From assembly GCF_026130545.1 (NCBI RefSeq), contig NZ_JAMOIM010000011.1, positions 124,001 to 188,000 on the forward strand: a stretch of 64,000 nt of DNA, read 5' to 3'. Positions 50,349 through 58,055 of this stretch are shown in pieces; position 1 is the stretch's first letter; each line of letters starts with the position of its first letter. Source of the DNA: Lichenifustis flavocetrariae. GTDB taxonomy: Bacteria > Pseudomonadota > Alphaproteobacteria > Rhizobiales > Beijerinckiaceae. The notes beneath the pieces were generated by a model. That model did not search any database. It was not told where the DNA came from and worked only from the letters and a program-made list of their open reading frames with translations. Made by a program: the position numbers and the translations under genes.

Positions 50349-51278
50349 ATGACGATCTCTTCCGTCTCGAAATCGCGCGTGGCACGGGTGCTGGAGACCA
50401 CCTTCGGCACGACGCCGGCGACGCCGACCTTCCTCGAATTCCGCCGCACGAGCGGCAATCTGCGGACCAAGAAGACCACGGTCGTGTCCGACGAAATCCA
50501 TCTCGACCGCAACGTGCGCGACGAGTACATGACTGCCCAGGACGTCGACGGCTCCTATGCGTTCGAGCTCGCCCATGGGAGCTTCGACGACATCCTCGCG
50601 GCGGCCCTGTTCGGCACTTGGACGTCGAACGTGCTGACCAACGGCACGACGAGCCAGAGCTTCACCTTCGAGGAAACGGTCGACACCGGCGGCGGCACCT
50701 CGGCCTATTCCCGCTATGACGGCGTGATGGTGTCGTCGCTGTCGCTCGCGATCGCCTCGCGGTCTTCAGTCAAGGGCACGCTCACCCTCATGGGGCAACA
50801 GGAAAGCCTCGACACGGCGATCGTCACGGGCGCGACCTACACGGCCGCGTCGACGACGCCGATCATGACCGCCAACCAGGTCGCAAACCTCGCAATCGCG
50901 GGTATCTCGCCGACGCCCAAAATCAAGAACCTCACGGTCAACGTCGCCAACAACCTACGCATCCGCGACACGGTCGGCTCGCTCTTCACGCAAGATTTCG
51001 GCATCGGTCCATGCGACGTCACCGGCACGCTCGACGCCTATTTCGAGAGCAACGCCCTCTATCAACAGGTGCTCAACCACGGCGGCGGCGCGCTCTCGGC
51101 GACGATCGGCGGCGTCGCCAACCAGAAATACACGCTGGCGCTGCCGAACCTGCGGTTCCTCGACGGCGCCAAGACGCTGTCGGGCAAGAACGACGACGTT
51201 ATGGTGTCGATCCCGTTCCGCGGCCTGCTGGACACTGGCACGGGCGCCTCGATCTCGATCACGAGGGCGGTCGCGTGA
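50349..51278 (+). CDS. Major tail tube protein
   Basis: 309 residues. RVLETTFGTTPATPTFLEFR, then a long beta-rich body (SLSLAIASRSSVKGTLTLMG, NLTVNVANNLRIRDTVG, MVSIPFRGLLD) typical of the phage tail tube protein family of lambda-like siphophages. It polymerises into the tail tube. 21 bases after the terminator gene. Confidence 0.85.
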   Translation: MTISSVSKSRVARVLETTFGTTPATPTFLEFRRTSGNLRTKKTTVVSDEIHLDRNVRDEYMTAQDVDGSYAFELAHGSFDDILAAALFGTWTSNVLTNGTTSQSFTFEETVDTGGGTSAYSRYDGVMVSSLSLAIASRSSVKGTLTLMGQQESLDTAIVTGATYTAASTTPIMTANQVANLAIAGISPTPKIKNLTVNVANNLRIRDTVGSLFTQDFGIGPCDVTGTLDAYFESNALYQQVLNHGGGALSATIGGVANQKYTLALPNLRFLDGAKTLSGKNDDVMVSIPFRGLLDTGTGASISITRAVA

Positions 51279-51490
51279 GGGTCCGCATCCGCGAGGATTT
51301 CACGGGCTTTCCGGACGGCACCGACGGCAGCAAGACCCACTATCGCGCGGGTCAGACGCTCGACCTCGACGAGGACTTCGCCAAGCTAATCAACCAGAAA
51401 GGGCACGCCGTTCCTCATGGCGTGCCCCAAAGTGCGGAAAATGGATCAATGAACAAAAACGACGATCAAGAGAAAAATGATTCAACCTGA
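51275..51490 (+). CDS. Small protein after the tail tube gene
   Basis: 71 residues from a GTG overlapping the tail tube stop (GTGA). It begins VRIREDFTGFPDGTDG and has a hydrophilic, charged tail. It resembles short proteins found between tail tube and chaperone genes in alphaproteobacterial prophages. Its 3' end converges with and overlaps the leftward gene at 51466 by 25 bases. Confidence 0.55.
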   Translation: MRVRIREDFTGFPDGTDGSKTHYRAGQTLDLDEDFAKLINQKGHAVPHGVPQSAENGSMNKNDDQEKNDST

Positions 51491-51759
51491 GCAAAACCGT
51501 CGTCTGCCAACCAAACGTCCGTCTTCTCCTGGTTAGTTTCAAGAATACCGTTTGAGATCAGCTCTTCCACACCGTCCAAAACGTCGTTCGAGCGAAATCC
51601 TGCTGTGCCCGATCCTTGCCACACCTGTTTGGCGGACACCTTCTGGCCAGGTCGAAGGTTCGGTCGAACCACCCCGAGGGTGCGCAGGGCGTCTTTCGCC
51701 TTCCAAGACAGATCGGCCGGATCGTCCGTCTGGTCTTCGGTTTCATTTGTCGAGGTCAT
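51466..51759 (-). CDS. Antisense-oriented small winged-helix-like gene (moron candidate)
   Basis: 97 residues on the strand opposite to all neighbouring late genes, start at 51759 preceded by AGGAAG. After an acidic N-terminus, a compact alpha/beta region (AKDALRTLGVVRPNLRPGQ ... KVSAKQVWQGSGTAGFRSND ... LDGVEELISNGILETN ... TDVWLADDGF) reads like a winged helix. A reverse-strand gene in a tail operon must be expressed from its own promoter, as morons are in lysogens. AT content is higher than in its neighbours. No family recognised. Confidence 0.65.
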   Translation of the reverse strand: MTSTNETEDQTDDPADLSWKAKDALRTLGVVRPNLRPGQKVSAKQVWQGSGTAGFRSNDVLDGVEELISNGILETNQEKTDVWLADDGFAQVESFFS

Positions 51760-51896
51760 GTAGCTTCCTTTTTTCGAGTGTCGAACCACGAGGTTCGGGT
51801 GTCGCGTCGCACAGGTCGACGTGCATCCTCTCTAAATATGGGAGCCCTGATCGCAGAATTTCAACACCGACGCGCTCGGCGCCAAAGGGGATTTCG

Positions 51897-52307
51897 ATGC
51901 AATTCAGAGATCTAAAAATTGACAGCGCGGCGATTGAGCAAGGGCAGTGGCGCCCGGCCGTCGGCTTGCCGGGGATCGAATTCAAGGTGCGCGGCGCCGA
52001 CAACCTCGACTGGCGTCGGCTCAACGCGAAGCTGCTCTCCGAACTGCCGCGCGAAAAGCAGCTCGCGCCGACGCTCGACCCGGCCGACGAGGACGTCATC
52101 ACGGGCATGCTTCTGCACAACACGGTGCTGCTCGACTGGCGCGGCTTCAAGAACGACGCCGGCGCGTCCGAACCCTACGATGCGGCCGCGGCCGAGCGGA
52201 TGCTCACCGATCCGAACTTCAAGCGGTTCCGCAACTCGGTTCTGGCGACGGCCCGCATCTTCGCCAACGAAACCACGGCCGAGCGCGAGGGTTCGGCAAA
52301 AAACTGA
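51897..52307 (+). CDS. Tail assembly chaperone G
   Basis: 136 residues ending with AKN-stop. FRDLKIDSAAIEQGQWRPA, VRGADNLDWRRLN and the helical tail fit a gpG-type chaperone that coats the tape measure protein. It ends at a canonical slippery heptamer directly before the stop, so part of the ribosomes should shift into the T frame, giving a G-T fusion ending at 52642. Confidence 0.75.
   Translation: MQFRDLKIDSAAIEQGQWRPAVGLPGIEFKVRGADNLDWRRLNAKLLSELPREKQLAPTLDPADEDVITGMLLHNTVLLDWRGFKNDAGASEPYDAAAAERMLTDPNFKRFRNSVLATARIFANETTAEREGSAKN
52298..52304 (+). promoter_or_regulatory. -1 ribosomal frameshift site (A-AAA-AAC)
   Basis: The heptamer A AAA AAC is in the right phase of the G frame (GC-A AAA AAC TGA) with the stop codon immediately after. 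Slipping back by one base opens the T frame. This matches the conserved chaperone frameshift of siphophages. Confidence 0.8.
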
Positions 52308-52642
52308 TCGGCCGCCTCACGTGGCAGTTGGAGTGGGGCGCCGAGGAAGACTTCCTCCTGGGGCTTCTGGCCGAGGGTGACATCCCGGCCGCGCTGCTCT
52401 CACGGCCGTCGTTGAAGCGGCACCTCCTGCCGATCTGGGATGCCTTTCATGCCCTTGCCGGCGATCGGCAGCTCGGCATGGGCATCGGCCCGATCCCCTT
52501 CACCGCGATCGACCGCTACGCCGGCCGCTTCGGCATCGACGATCGCGACGAGTTCCACCGCTTCCACGCGCTGATCTCGGCGATGGACGCTGCGCATCAA
52601 AAGCATTGGGCCGACAAAGTGAGGGACGCCGCGCGTGGATGA
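52308..52642 (+). CDS. Tail assembly chaperone T extension (by -1 frameshift)
   Basis: The -1 frame continues after the slippery site for about 112 residues (LIGRLTWQLEWGAEEDF ... FHALISAMDAAHQKHWADKV) and has no good start of its own near the junction. It would be made only as a G-T fusion. The T part bridges the tape measure to tail tube subunits. Its stop overlaps the tape measure start (GTG at 52635). Confidence 0.7.
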
Positions 52643-55600
52643 CGTCATTTCCAGAGTCCAGGTCGATTATGTCTCGACCGGCGCCGACAAGGTCGCGGCC
52701 GATTACAACCGGGTCGCCCAGGCCGAGGCCAATCTCGCACGCACGTCGACCGGCACCGCTTCGGTCACCGACAGCCTGTCGCGCTCAACCCTCTCGGCGC
52801 AGCGTGCGCTCGAGTCCTACACGCGCTCGCATGATCCCCTGTCCCGCGCGCTTGCCGACCTGGCGCGGGGCGAACGCCTCGCGGCCGCAGCGCGGGCGCA
52901 GGGGATAGCGTCTACCGACGCGCATTCGCGGGCGCTTGAGAATGCCCGCAAGCGGGTCGCCGAGCTGAAAGACGAGGTCGAGAAGCACTCGGCGTCGATG
53001 GGTCTCAATCGCAACCAGACGATGGAGCTCACCCACGTCGCGAAAAGCCTCGTCGACCAGCTTGCTGCCGGCGCTTCGCCGATGCGGGCGCTTGAGGTCG
53101 AAGGCGGCCGCATCGCCCAGGTCTTCGCCGAGGACAAGGGCGGCGTGACCGGCACCTTCAAGGCTTTGGGCGCGATGATCGGCGGCCTGCTCACGCCGAC
53201 GGTGCTGCTCACCGGTGCGGTCGGCGGCTTGGCAATCGCCGGGGGCGCCGCGTTCCTGGCCTATGAGAGCGGCGAGGCGAAGCTCGCGACGTCCATGGAC
53301 GGCGTCGGCCGGCGCGCCGGCGAGACGATCGCCAAGCTCAACGATCTCGCCGAGGCCGGTGCGCGCGTCGGCCACCTCACGACATCGCAGGCGATCGGCC
53401 TTGCGGCCGACTACACGAAGGTCGGCATCGGGTCGGACACGACCGCGAGCCTGATCGGCTCGACCAAGGCCTATGCGCGCGCGACCGGCAGCGATGTCGA
53501 CGAGGCGGCGAAGTCGCTCGCGCAGGCCTTCGCCGATCCTGCCAAGGGCGCCCTCGATCTCGACAAGCAGCTCGGCTTCCTCGACGGGCAGCTCAAGACG
53601 ACGATCGACAACTATGAGCAGCAAGGCAATCTCGCCGCGGCCCGTCGCGTCCTGGCCGACGCCTTGAACAAGAGCTTGGCGCAGACGACGGATGTCACCT
53701 GGGGCTTCTCGCACGCGCTCGAAGACGCCAAGAACTGGCTCGTCGACGGTTTCAGCAAAGCCGGCAAGGCGATCGAAGGCGCGGTCTTCGGCGGCACGCT
53801 GCAGGACCAGTTGCAGTTCTACAAGAACCAACTCCCCACGACGTCGAGCGCTCTGCCGGGCAACTTCAACACCGAAAACGTCGAGCGCCGGATCGCCGAC
53901 CTTGAGCGCCGGCTCACCGAGGAAGCCAATGCGCCGGCCCGTGCCGCCGCGGCCAAGCGCGAGGCCGACGCCAACGACCTGTCGCAACGGGCCGACGGAA
54001 TCGTGCGCGACGTGCTGCCCGAGATCGTCCGCGCGCAGACGACGGCCAATAACCTCGTGGTGCTGAGCCACGCCTTGTCCGACCCGCTCGTGCTGTCGAA
54101 GCTCGGCGTGACAGTCGGCCAGGCGCAACATGCCTTCGGCAACCTCACGGTCCAGCAATCCACCGCCGATCCGTTGAAGGCGATGGCCGAGGATTCGCGC
54201 CTTGCCGTGCAGTCGATCGAGGCCTTCACCTTGGCCGAACGCGTCGCGGTCGAGGCACGACGGGCCGAGATCACGGTGCTGCGCGAGTCGGGCGACGTCC
54301 GCAAGGCGGCGCTCGCGGCCGAGATTGCCCGCAACGAAGAGATCGCCAAGGCGAACAATGCGGCGCAGGACCGGCTCGATCAGGCGCGGCAGGACCGCGC
54401 CCTCGTCGGCCTGTCGCCCTATGCGCGGGGCCGGCAGGAGATCGTCAACCAATATCAGGGCGTCGGTGGCCTGTTCGCGAAGGATGGCGCGACCTCGACC
54501 GAGCTGCGGGACGCCATGAAGCCCGTCGCTGCGGACCTTGAGTCCGCAGCCGACACGATCGCGGCAGCCCTGCGCCGTGGTGCCGCCGCCATCACGGCCG
54601 CGGTGAACCCTTACGGCAGCATTCCGGCCTTCAAATCCGCGAATGACAATGGATCGACCTTGGGCGCCCTCGGTCGCGCGCCGGCCTCGATCTTCCCGAT
54701 GATCTCGGATGCCGCCGATCGCACCGGCATCGATCCGAGCATCATCGCGGCGATCGGCGAGCGAGAGAACGGCTTCCGTCTCACCGGCGGCACGAGCACC
54801 GTCGGTCCCGACGGGCGCCCGGCCTCGACGGCCTGGGGCTATGGTCAGCTCACCAATGGTGCGGTCAAGGATGTGGCGAGCGTCGTGCCGGGCTTCAACA
54901 AATATGATCCGTCGACCGCGGTCTTCGGTTCGGCCGAATATCTGAGCATCCTGGCGCGACGCAACGGCGGCGACATGACGGCGGCCCTCAATGCCTATGG
55001 CGGCACGCCAAGCTATGCCGCCGACATCGAGAAGCGCGCCGGATCGCCTCTGACTGTCAACGGCGGCGGGACCGTGGCGCCGATCGCCTCGACGGCCCTC
55101 GCCAGCGACAAGCAAGCGATGCAGACACAGCTCTCCGGCTATGACGAAGAGCACTATGCTGGCCCGTTGAAGGCCGCGAACCAGGCGCTCGACAACCAGA
55201 TCGCGTTGCTCGATCGCCAGAAGGCGACGCTTGGCGAGTCAGCCGCCAAGGTTCAAGGGGCGGCCGAGGCGCAGCGCCTCATGAACCAATATGTCAATGA
55301 AGGCGTGCCGATCACCGACAAGCTGCGCGCCGAGATCGCCGCCTATGGCGACCGCGTCGCGACCGTGGCGCAGCAGACGGCCGATTTCCAGGCGCAGCAG
55401 CAGCGGCTCATCGCATCCATGGACATGGTGCGCTCGACGGCTCGCGACGGCCTCGGCACGCTGGTCGACGATCTGATCAAGGGCAAGAGCGCCGGGGAAG
55501 CCTTCGCCGACGTCCTCGAACACATCATGCAAAAGCTGCTGTCGATGGCCGAAGATCAACTGATCGAGGGGCTGTTCGGCAAGACGGGCGCGACGGGCGG

Positions 55601-55925
55601 CGGCCTCTTCGGGTCGCTCACCGGCGGCCTCGGCTCGCTCTTCGGGATCGGTGCGAACGCCGACGGCACCGACGACTGGCGCGGTGGCCCGACATGGGTC
55701 GGCGAGCGCGGTCCCGAGATCGTCAACCTGCCCGCCCATGCGCAGGTCGTGCCGAACGGTCCCGCCACCAACCCGGTCGCCGCCAACAGCAACACGCGCG
55801 ACAGCCGGCCGAACGTCATCCACTTCAACGTGTCGACGCCTAGCCCGCAAGCCTTTGCGGCCTCGCAAAGCCAAATCGCGACCGTCTTGAGCCGCGCCGT
55901 GGCGCACGGCCAGCGGAACGCCTGA
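52635..55925 (+). CDS. Tail tape measure protein with lysozyme-fold domain
   Basis: 1,096 residues. The N-terminal ~110 residues are coiled coil, followed by a hydrophobic stretch (about 175-215, LLTPTVLLTGAVGGLAIAGG) and a TMP region. Near residue 700 lies a goose-lysozyme/SLT-like domain: IDPSIIAAIGERENGFRLTG, with the catalytic glutamate, and STAWGYGQL...ALNAYGG. The C-terminal ~200 residues are coiled coil plus a conserved tail (RGGPTWVGERGPEIVNLPA). It sets tail length and would open peptidoglycan during DNA injection. Length predicts a medium-length siphovirus tail. Confidence 0.88.
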   Translation: MDDVISRVQVDYVSTGADKVAADYNRVAQAEANLARTSTGTASVTDSLSRSTLSAQRALESYTRSHDPLSRALADLARGERLAAAARAQGIASTDAHSRALENARKRVAELKDEVEKHSASMGLNRNQTMELTHVAKSLVDQLAAGASPMRALEVEGGRIAQVFAEDKGGVTGTFKALGAMIGGLLTPTVLLTGAVGGLAIAGGAAFLAYESGEAKLATSMDGVGRRAGETIAKLNDLAEAGARVGHLTTSQAIGLAADYTKVGIGSDTTASLIGSTKAYARATGSDVDEAAKSLAQAFADPAKGALDLDKQLGFLDGQLKTTIDNYEQQGNLAAARRVLADALNKSLAQTTDVTWGFSHALEDAKNWLVDGFSKAGKAIEGAVFGGTLQDQLQFYKNQLPTTSSALPGNFNTENVERRIADLERRLTEEANAPARAAAAKREADANDLSQRADGIVRDVLPEIVRAQTTANNLVVLSHALSDPLVLSKLGVTVGQAQHAFGNLTVQQSTADPLKAMAEDSRLAVQSIEAFTLAERVAVEARRAEITVLRESGDVRKAALAAEIARNEEIAKANNAAQDRLDQARQDRALVGLSPYARGRQEIVNQYQGVGGLFAKDGATSTELRDAMKPVAADLESAADTIAAALRRGAAAITAAVNPYGSIPAFKSANDNGSTLGALGRAPASIFPMISDAADRTGIDPSIIAAIGERENGFRLTGGTSTVGPDGRPASTAWGYGQLTNGAVKDVASVVPGFNKYDPSTAVFGSAEYLSILARRNGGDMTAALNAYGGTPSYAADIEKRAGSPLTVNGGGTVAPIASTALASDKQAMQTQLSGYDEEHYAGPLKAANQALDNQIALLDRQKATLGESAAKVQGAAEAQRLMNQYVNEGVPITDKLRAEIAAYGDRVATVAQQTADFQAQQQRLIASMDMVRSTARDGLGTLVDDLIKGKSAGEAFADVLEHIMQKLLSMAEDQLIEGLFGKTGATGGGLFGSLTGGLGSLFGIGANADGTDDWRGGPTWVGERGPEIVNLPAHAQVVPNGPATNPVAANSNTRDSRPNVIHFNVSTPSPQAFAASQSQIATVLSRAVAHGQRNA

Positions 55926-55926
55926 G

Positions 55927-56562
55927 ATGGCGGGGTTCCATGAGGTGCGCTTCCCGATCGCGATCTCACGCGACTCCAAGGCCGGCGTGCAGCGGCAGAC
56001 CGACGTCGTCGCGCTGCGCTCCGGTGCCGAGGAACGCAACGCGCTCTGGGCGCTCGGGCGCCGGAAGTACAATGCCGGCTACGGCACCAAGACGCTCGCG
56101 GACCTGCAGGCCGTGGTGCAGTTCTTCGAGGCGCGCCGCGGCCGCTTCCATGGGTTCCGATGGCGGGACACTCTCGACTACACGTCGTCGCCACCCGGCG
56201 TGAACCCGAGCTGCCTCGATCAGTCGATTGGCACCGGCAACGGGTCGGCGAAGACCTTCCAGCTTTGCAAGCTCTATGGCGACAGCTTCGATCCGTTTGT
56301 GCGCACGATCGCGAAGCCCATCTCGGGCACGGTGCTGGTCGGTCTCAACGGCGTGCAGAAGACAGTCGGGAGCGATTTCACCGTCGACACGACCACGGGC
56401 CTCGTCACCTTCGCGGCCGCGCCGGCGAACGGCGCCGTCGTCACGGCCGGCTTTCAATTCGACGTGCCTGTGCGCTTCGACACCGACTATCTCGAAGTGA
56501 ACTTGAGCGCCCTCGGCTACGGCGAAATGCCGGACATCCCGATTATCGAGATCAGGACGTGA
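55927..56562 (+). CDS. Distal tail protein (DUF2460, GTA-like)
   Basis: 211 residues. FHEVRFPIAISRDSKAGVQR, NALWALGRRKYNAGYG and FFEARRGRFHGFRWRD are the signature of the DUF2460 family present in gene transfer agents (RcGTA g12) and related phages, where it forms the distal tail ring. Its stop overlaps the next start (GTGA). Confidence 0.88.
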   Translation: MAGFHEVRFPIAISRDSKAGVQRQTDVVALRSGAEERNALWALGRRKYNAGYGTKTLADLQAVVQFFEARRGRFHGFRWRDTLDYTSSPPGVNPSCLDQSIGTGNGSAKTFQLCKLYGDSFDPFVRTIAKPISGTVLVGLNGVQKTVGSDFTVDTTTGLVTFAAAPANGAVVTAGFQFDVPVRFDTDYLEVNLSALGYGEMPDIPIIEIRT

Positions 56563-57452
56563 AGGCGCTTTCGGCCCCGCTCGCGGCCCATCTCGCCTCC
56601 GGTTCAACAACGATGGCCTATTGCTGGCGCGTGACCCGGCACGACGGCATCGTATTGGGCTTCACCGAGCACGACCGCGACCTCGTCTATGCGGGCACGA
56701 CCTTCGCGGCCTCGACGGGCTTCTCGGCCTCGCAGATCGAGCAGAGTCTCGGCCTCTCGATCGACAACATGAACGCCGAGGGCGCACTGTCCTCGGCCGC
56801 CATCACGGATGCCGACATCCTGGCCGGCCGCTATGACGATGCGACGGTCGAACTCTTCTGGGTCAACTGGTCGGACCCGTCGATGGGGATCACGATCGCG
56901 GCCGGCAACATCGGCGAGGTGAAGCGGCAGGGCGTCGCCTTCTCGGCCGAGTTCCGCTCGATCGCCAACCGGCTCAACCAGAAGATCGGGCAGACCTATG
57001 AGCGGACCTGCTCGGCCAAGCTCGGCGACAGCCGGTGCAAGATCGACCTCACGTCTGCCGCGTACGGCGGCAGTTGCGTGGCCGAGACGGCCGGCCTCAC
57101 GGCGCAGATCATCGCGGCCGGCCTCTCGGGCTATGCGAAGGACTGGTTTTCGGGGGGCACGCTTCGCTTCACCTCCGGCGCCAACACCGGGCTTACTTTC
57201 GAGCTCAAGGCGCATCTGCGCACGAGCGGCGTCGATCTGCTTGAGATGTGGATGCCGACGCCGTTCCCGGTCGCGATCGGCGACACCGCAACGGTGACGG
57301 CCGGCTGCCGCAAGACCTTTGCTGTGTGTAAATCGAAATTCGACAACCACGTGAACTTCCGCGGCTACCCGCACATCCCCGGCACCGATGCGGTGACGCG
57401 CTACGGCGTCACCGGTGCCTTCGGACAGAGCGGCGGCTCGCTCTTCGGGTGA
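56559..57452 (+). CDS. Tail hub protein (DUF2163, GTA g13-like)
   Basis: 297 residues from the GTG at 56559. It matches DUF2163: FTEHDRDLVYAGTTF, SLGLSIDNMNAEGAL, and a C-terminal cysteine-rich TYERTCSAKLGDSRCKIDL ... AGCRKTFAVCKSKFDNHVN segment that in GTA hub proteins coordinates an iron-sulfur cluster. It forms the hub at the tail tip. Coupled to both neighbours by four-base overlaps. Confidence 0.88.
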   Translation: MKALSAPLAAHLASGSTTMAYCWRVTRHDGIVLGFTEHDRDLVYAGTTFAASTGFSASQIEQSLGLSIDNMNAEGALSSAAITDADILAGRYDDATVELFWVNWSDPSMGITIAAGNIGEVKRQGVAFSAEFRSIANRLNQKIGQTYERTCSAKLGDSRCKIDLTSAAYGGSCVAETAGLTAQIIAAGLSGYAKDWFSGGTLRFTSGANTGLTFELKAHLRTSGVDLLEMWMPTPFPVAIGDTATVTAGCRKTFAVCKSKFDNHVNFRGYPHIPGTDAVTRYGVTGAFGQSGGSLFG

Positions 57453-57916
57453 CCATGCCGGCGCCAGGGCGCAATCCGACCCGTGAGGACATCGTGCGCG
57501 CGGCGCGCCGCTACATCGGCACGCCGTACCATCATCAGGCGGCGCTCGCCGGGGCGGGGTGCGATTGCCTCGGACTCGTGCGCGGCGTGTGGCGCGACCT
57601 CTATGGGTCGGAACCCGAAGTGCCGCCACCCTACACGCCCGATTGGGGCGAGACGGGCGCGATCGAGCACATGCTCGCGGCCGCCACGCGGCATCTCGTG
57701 CCGGTCGATGTCGGCACGGCCGACGCCGGCGACGTGATGATCTTCCGCCTGCGCAACGGCGTGATCGCCAAGCATGCCGCCATCCTCACGAGCCGCACGT
57801 CGATGATCCACGCGCAATCCGAAGATCGGGTCCGCGAGGTGACCATGAACGGCTGGTGGCTTCGGCATGTGGCCGCGGCATTCGCGTTCCCGAACCGCGA
57901 AGAATCGTCGCCATGA
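57449..57916 (+). CDS. NlpC/P60 peptidase (GTA g14-like)
   Basis: 155 residues. The catalytic cysteine is in GCDCLGLVRGVW and the histidine in IAKHAAIL; WRYIGTPYHHQ-type sequence at the start (RRYIGTPYHHQ) is standard. This tail-tip endopeptidase cuts peptidoglycan stem peptides during injection. Starts with GTG overlapping the hub gene. Confidence 0.88.
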   Translation: MTMPAPGRNPTREDIVRAARRYIGTPYHHQAALAGAGCDCLGLVRGVWRDLYGSEPEVPPPYTPDWGETGAIEHMLAAATRHLVPVDVGTADAGDVMIFRLRNGVIAKHAAILTSRTSMIHAQSEDRVREVTMNGWWLRHVAAAFAFPNREESSP

Positions 57917-58044
57917 AAAGCGATCGCAGTGCGACTTCGAGGCGGGATGCAGTGCCGGACACCTTACGAGCAGCTGGCAGTTACGGCGTGAGGCATAAAC
58001 ATGCTTGCACGGGCGGCCCTGGCGAGTCCAGGCCTGACAAGTAG
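57913..58044 (+). CDS. Short open frame between peptidase and baseplate gene
   Basis: 43 residues, basic, starting ATG with an ATGA overlap of the peptidase stop. No hydrophobic segment or family resemblance. It may be a coupling leader for the large baseplate gene, whose start follows 11 bases after its stop, or not a gene. Confidence 0.3.
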   Translation: MKSDRSATSRRDAVPDTLRAAGSYGVRHKHACTGGPGESRPDK

Positions 58045-58055
58045 AGATTCCAGCA

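Noticed and set aside
54700-55030. Lysozyme-like domain as the phage endolysin
   Set aside because: It is embedded in the tape measure protein in frame, so it serves DNA injection; no separate lysis gene can be claimed.
52785-55154. 789-codon reverse frame inside the tape measure gene
   Set aside because: Antisense to a coherent tape measure protein with a lysozyme-fold domain.
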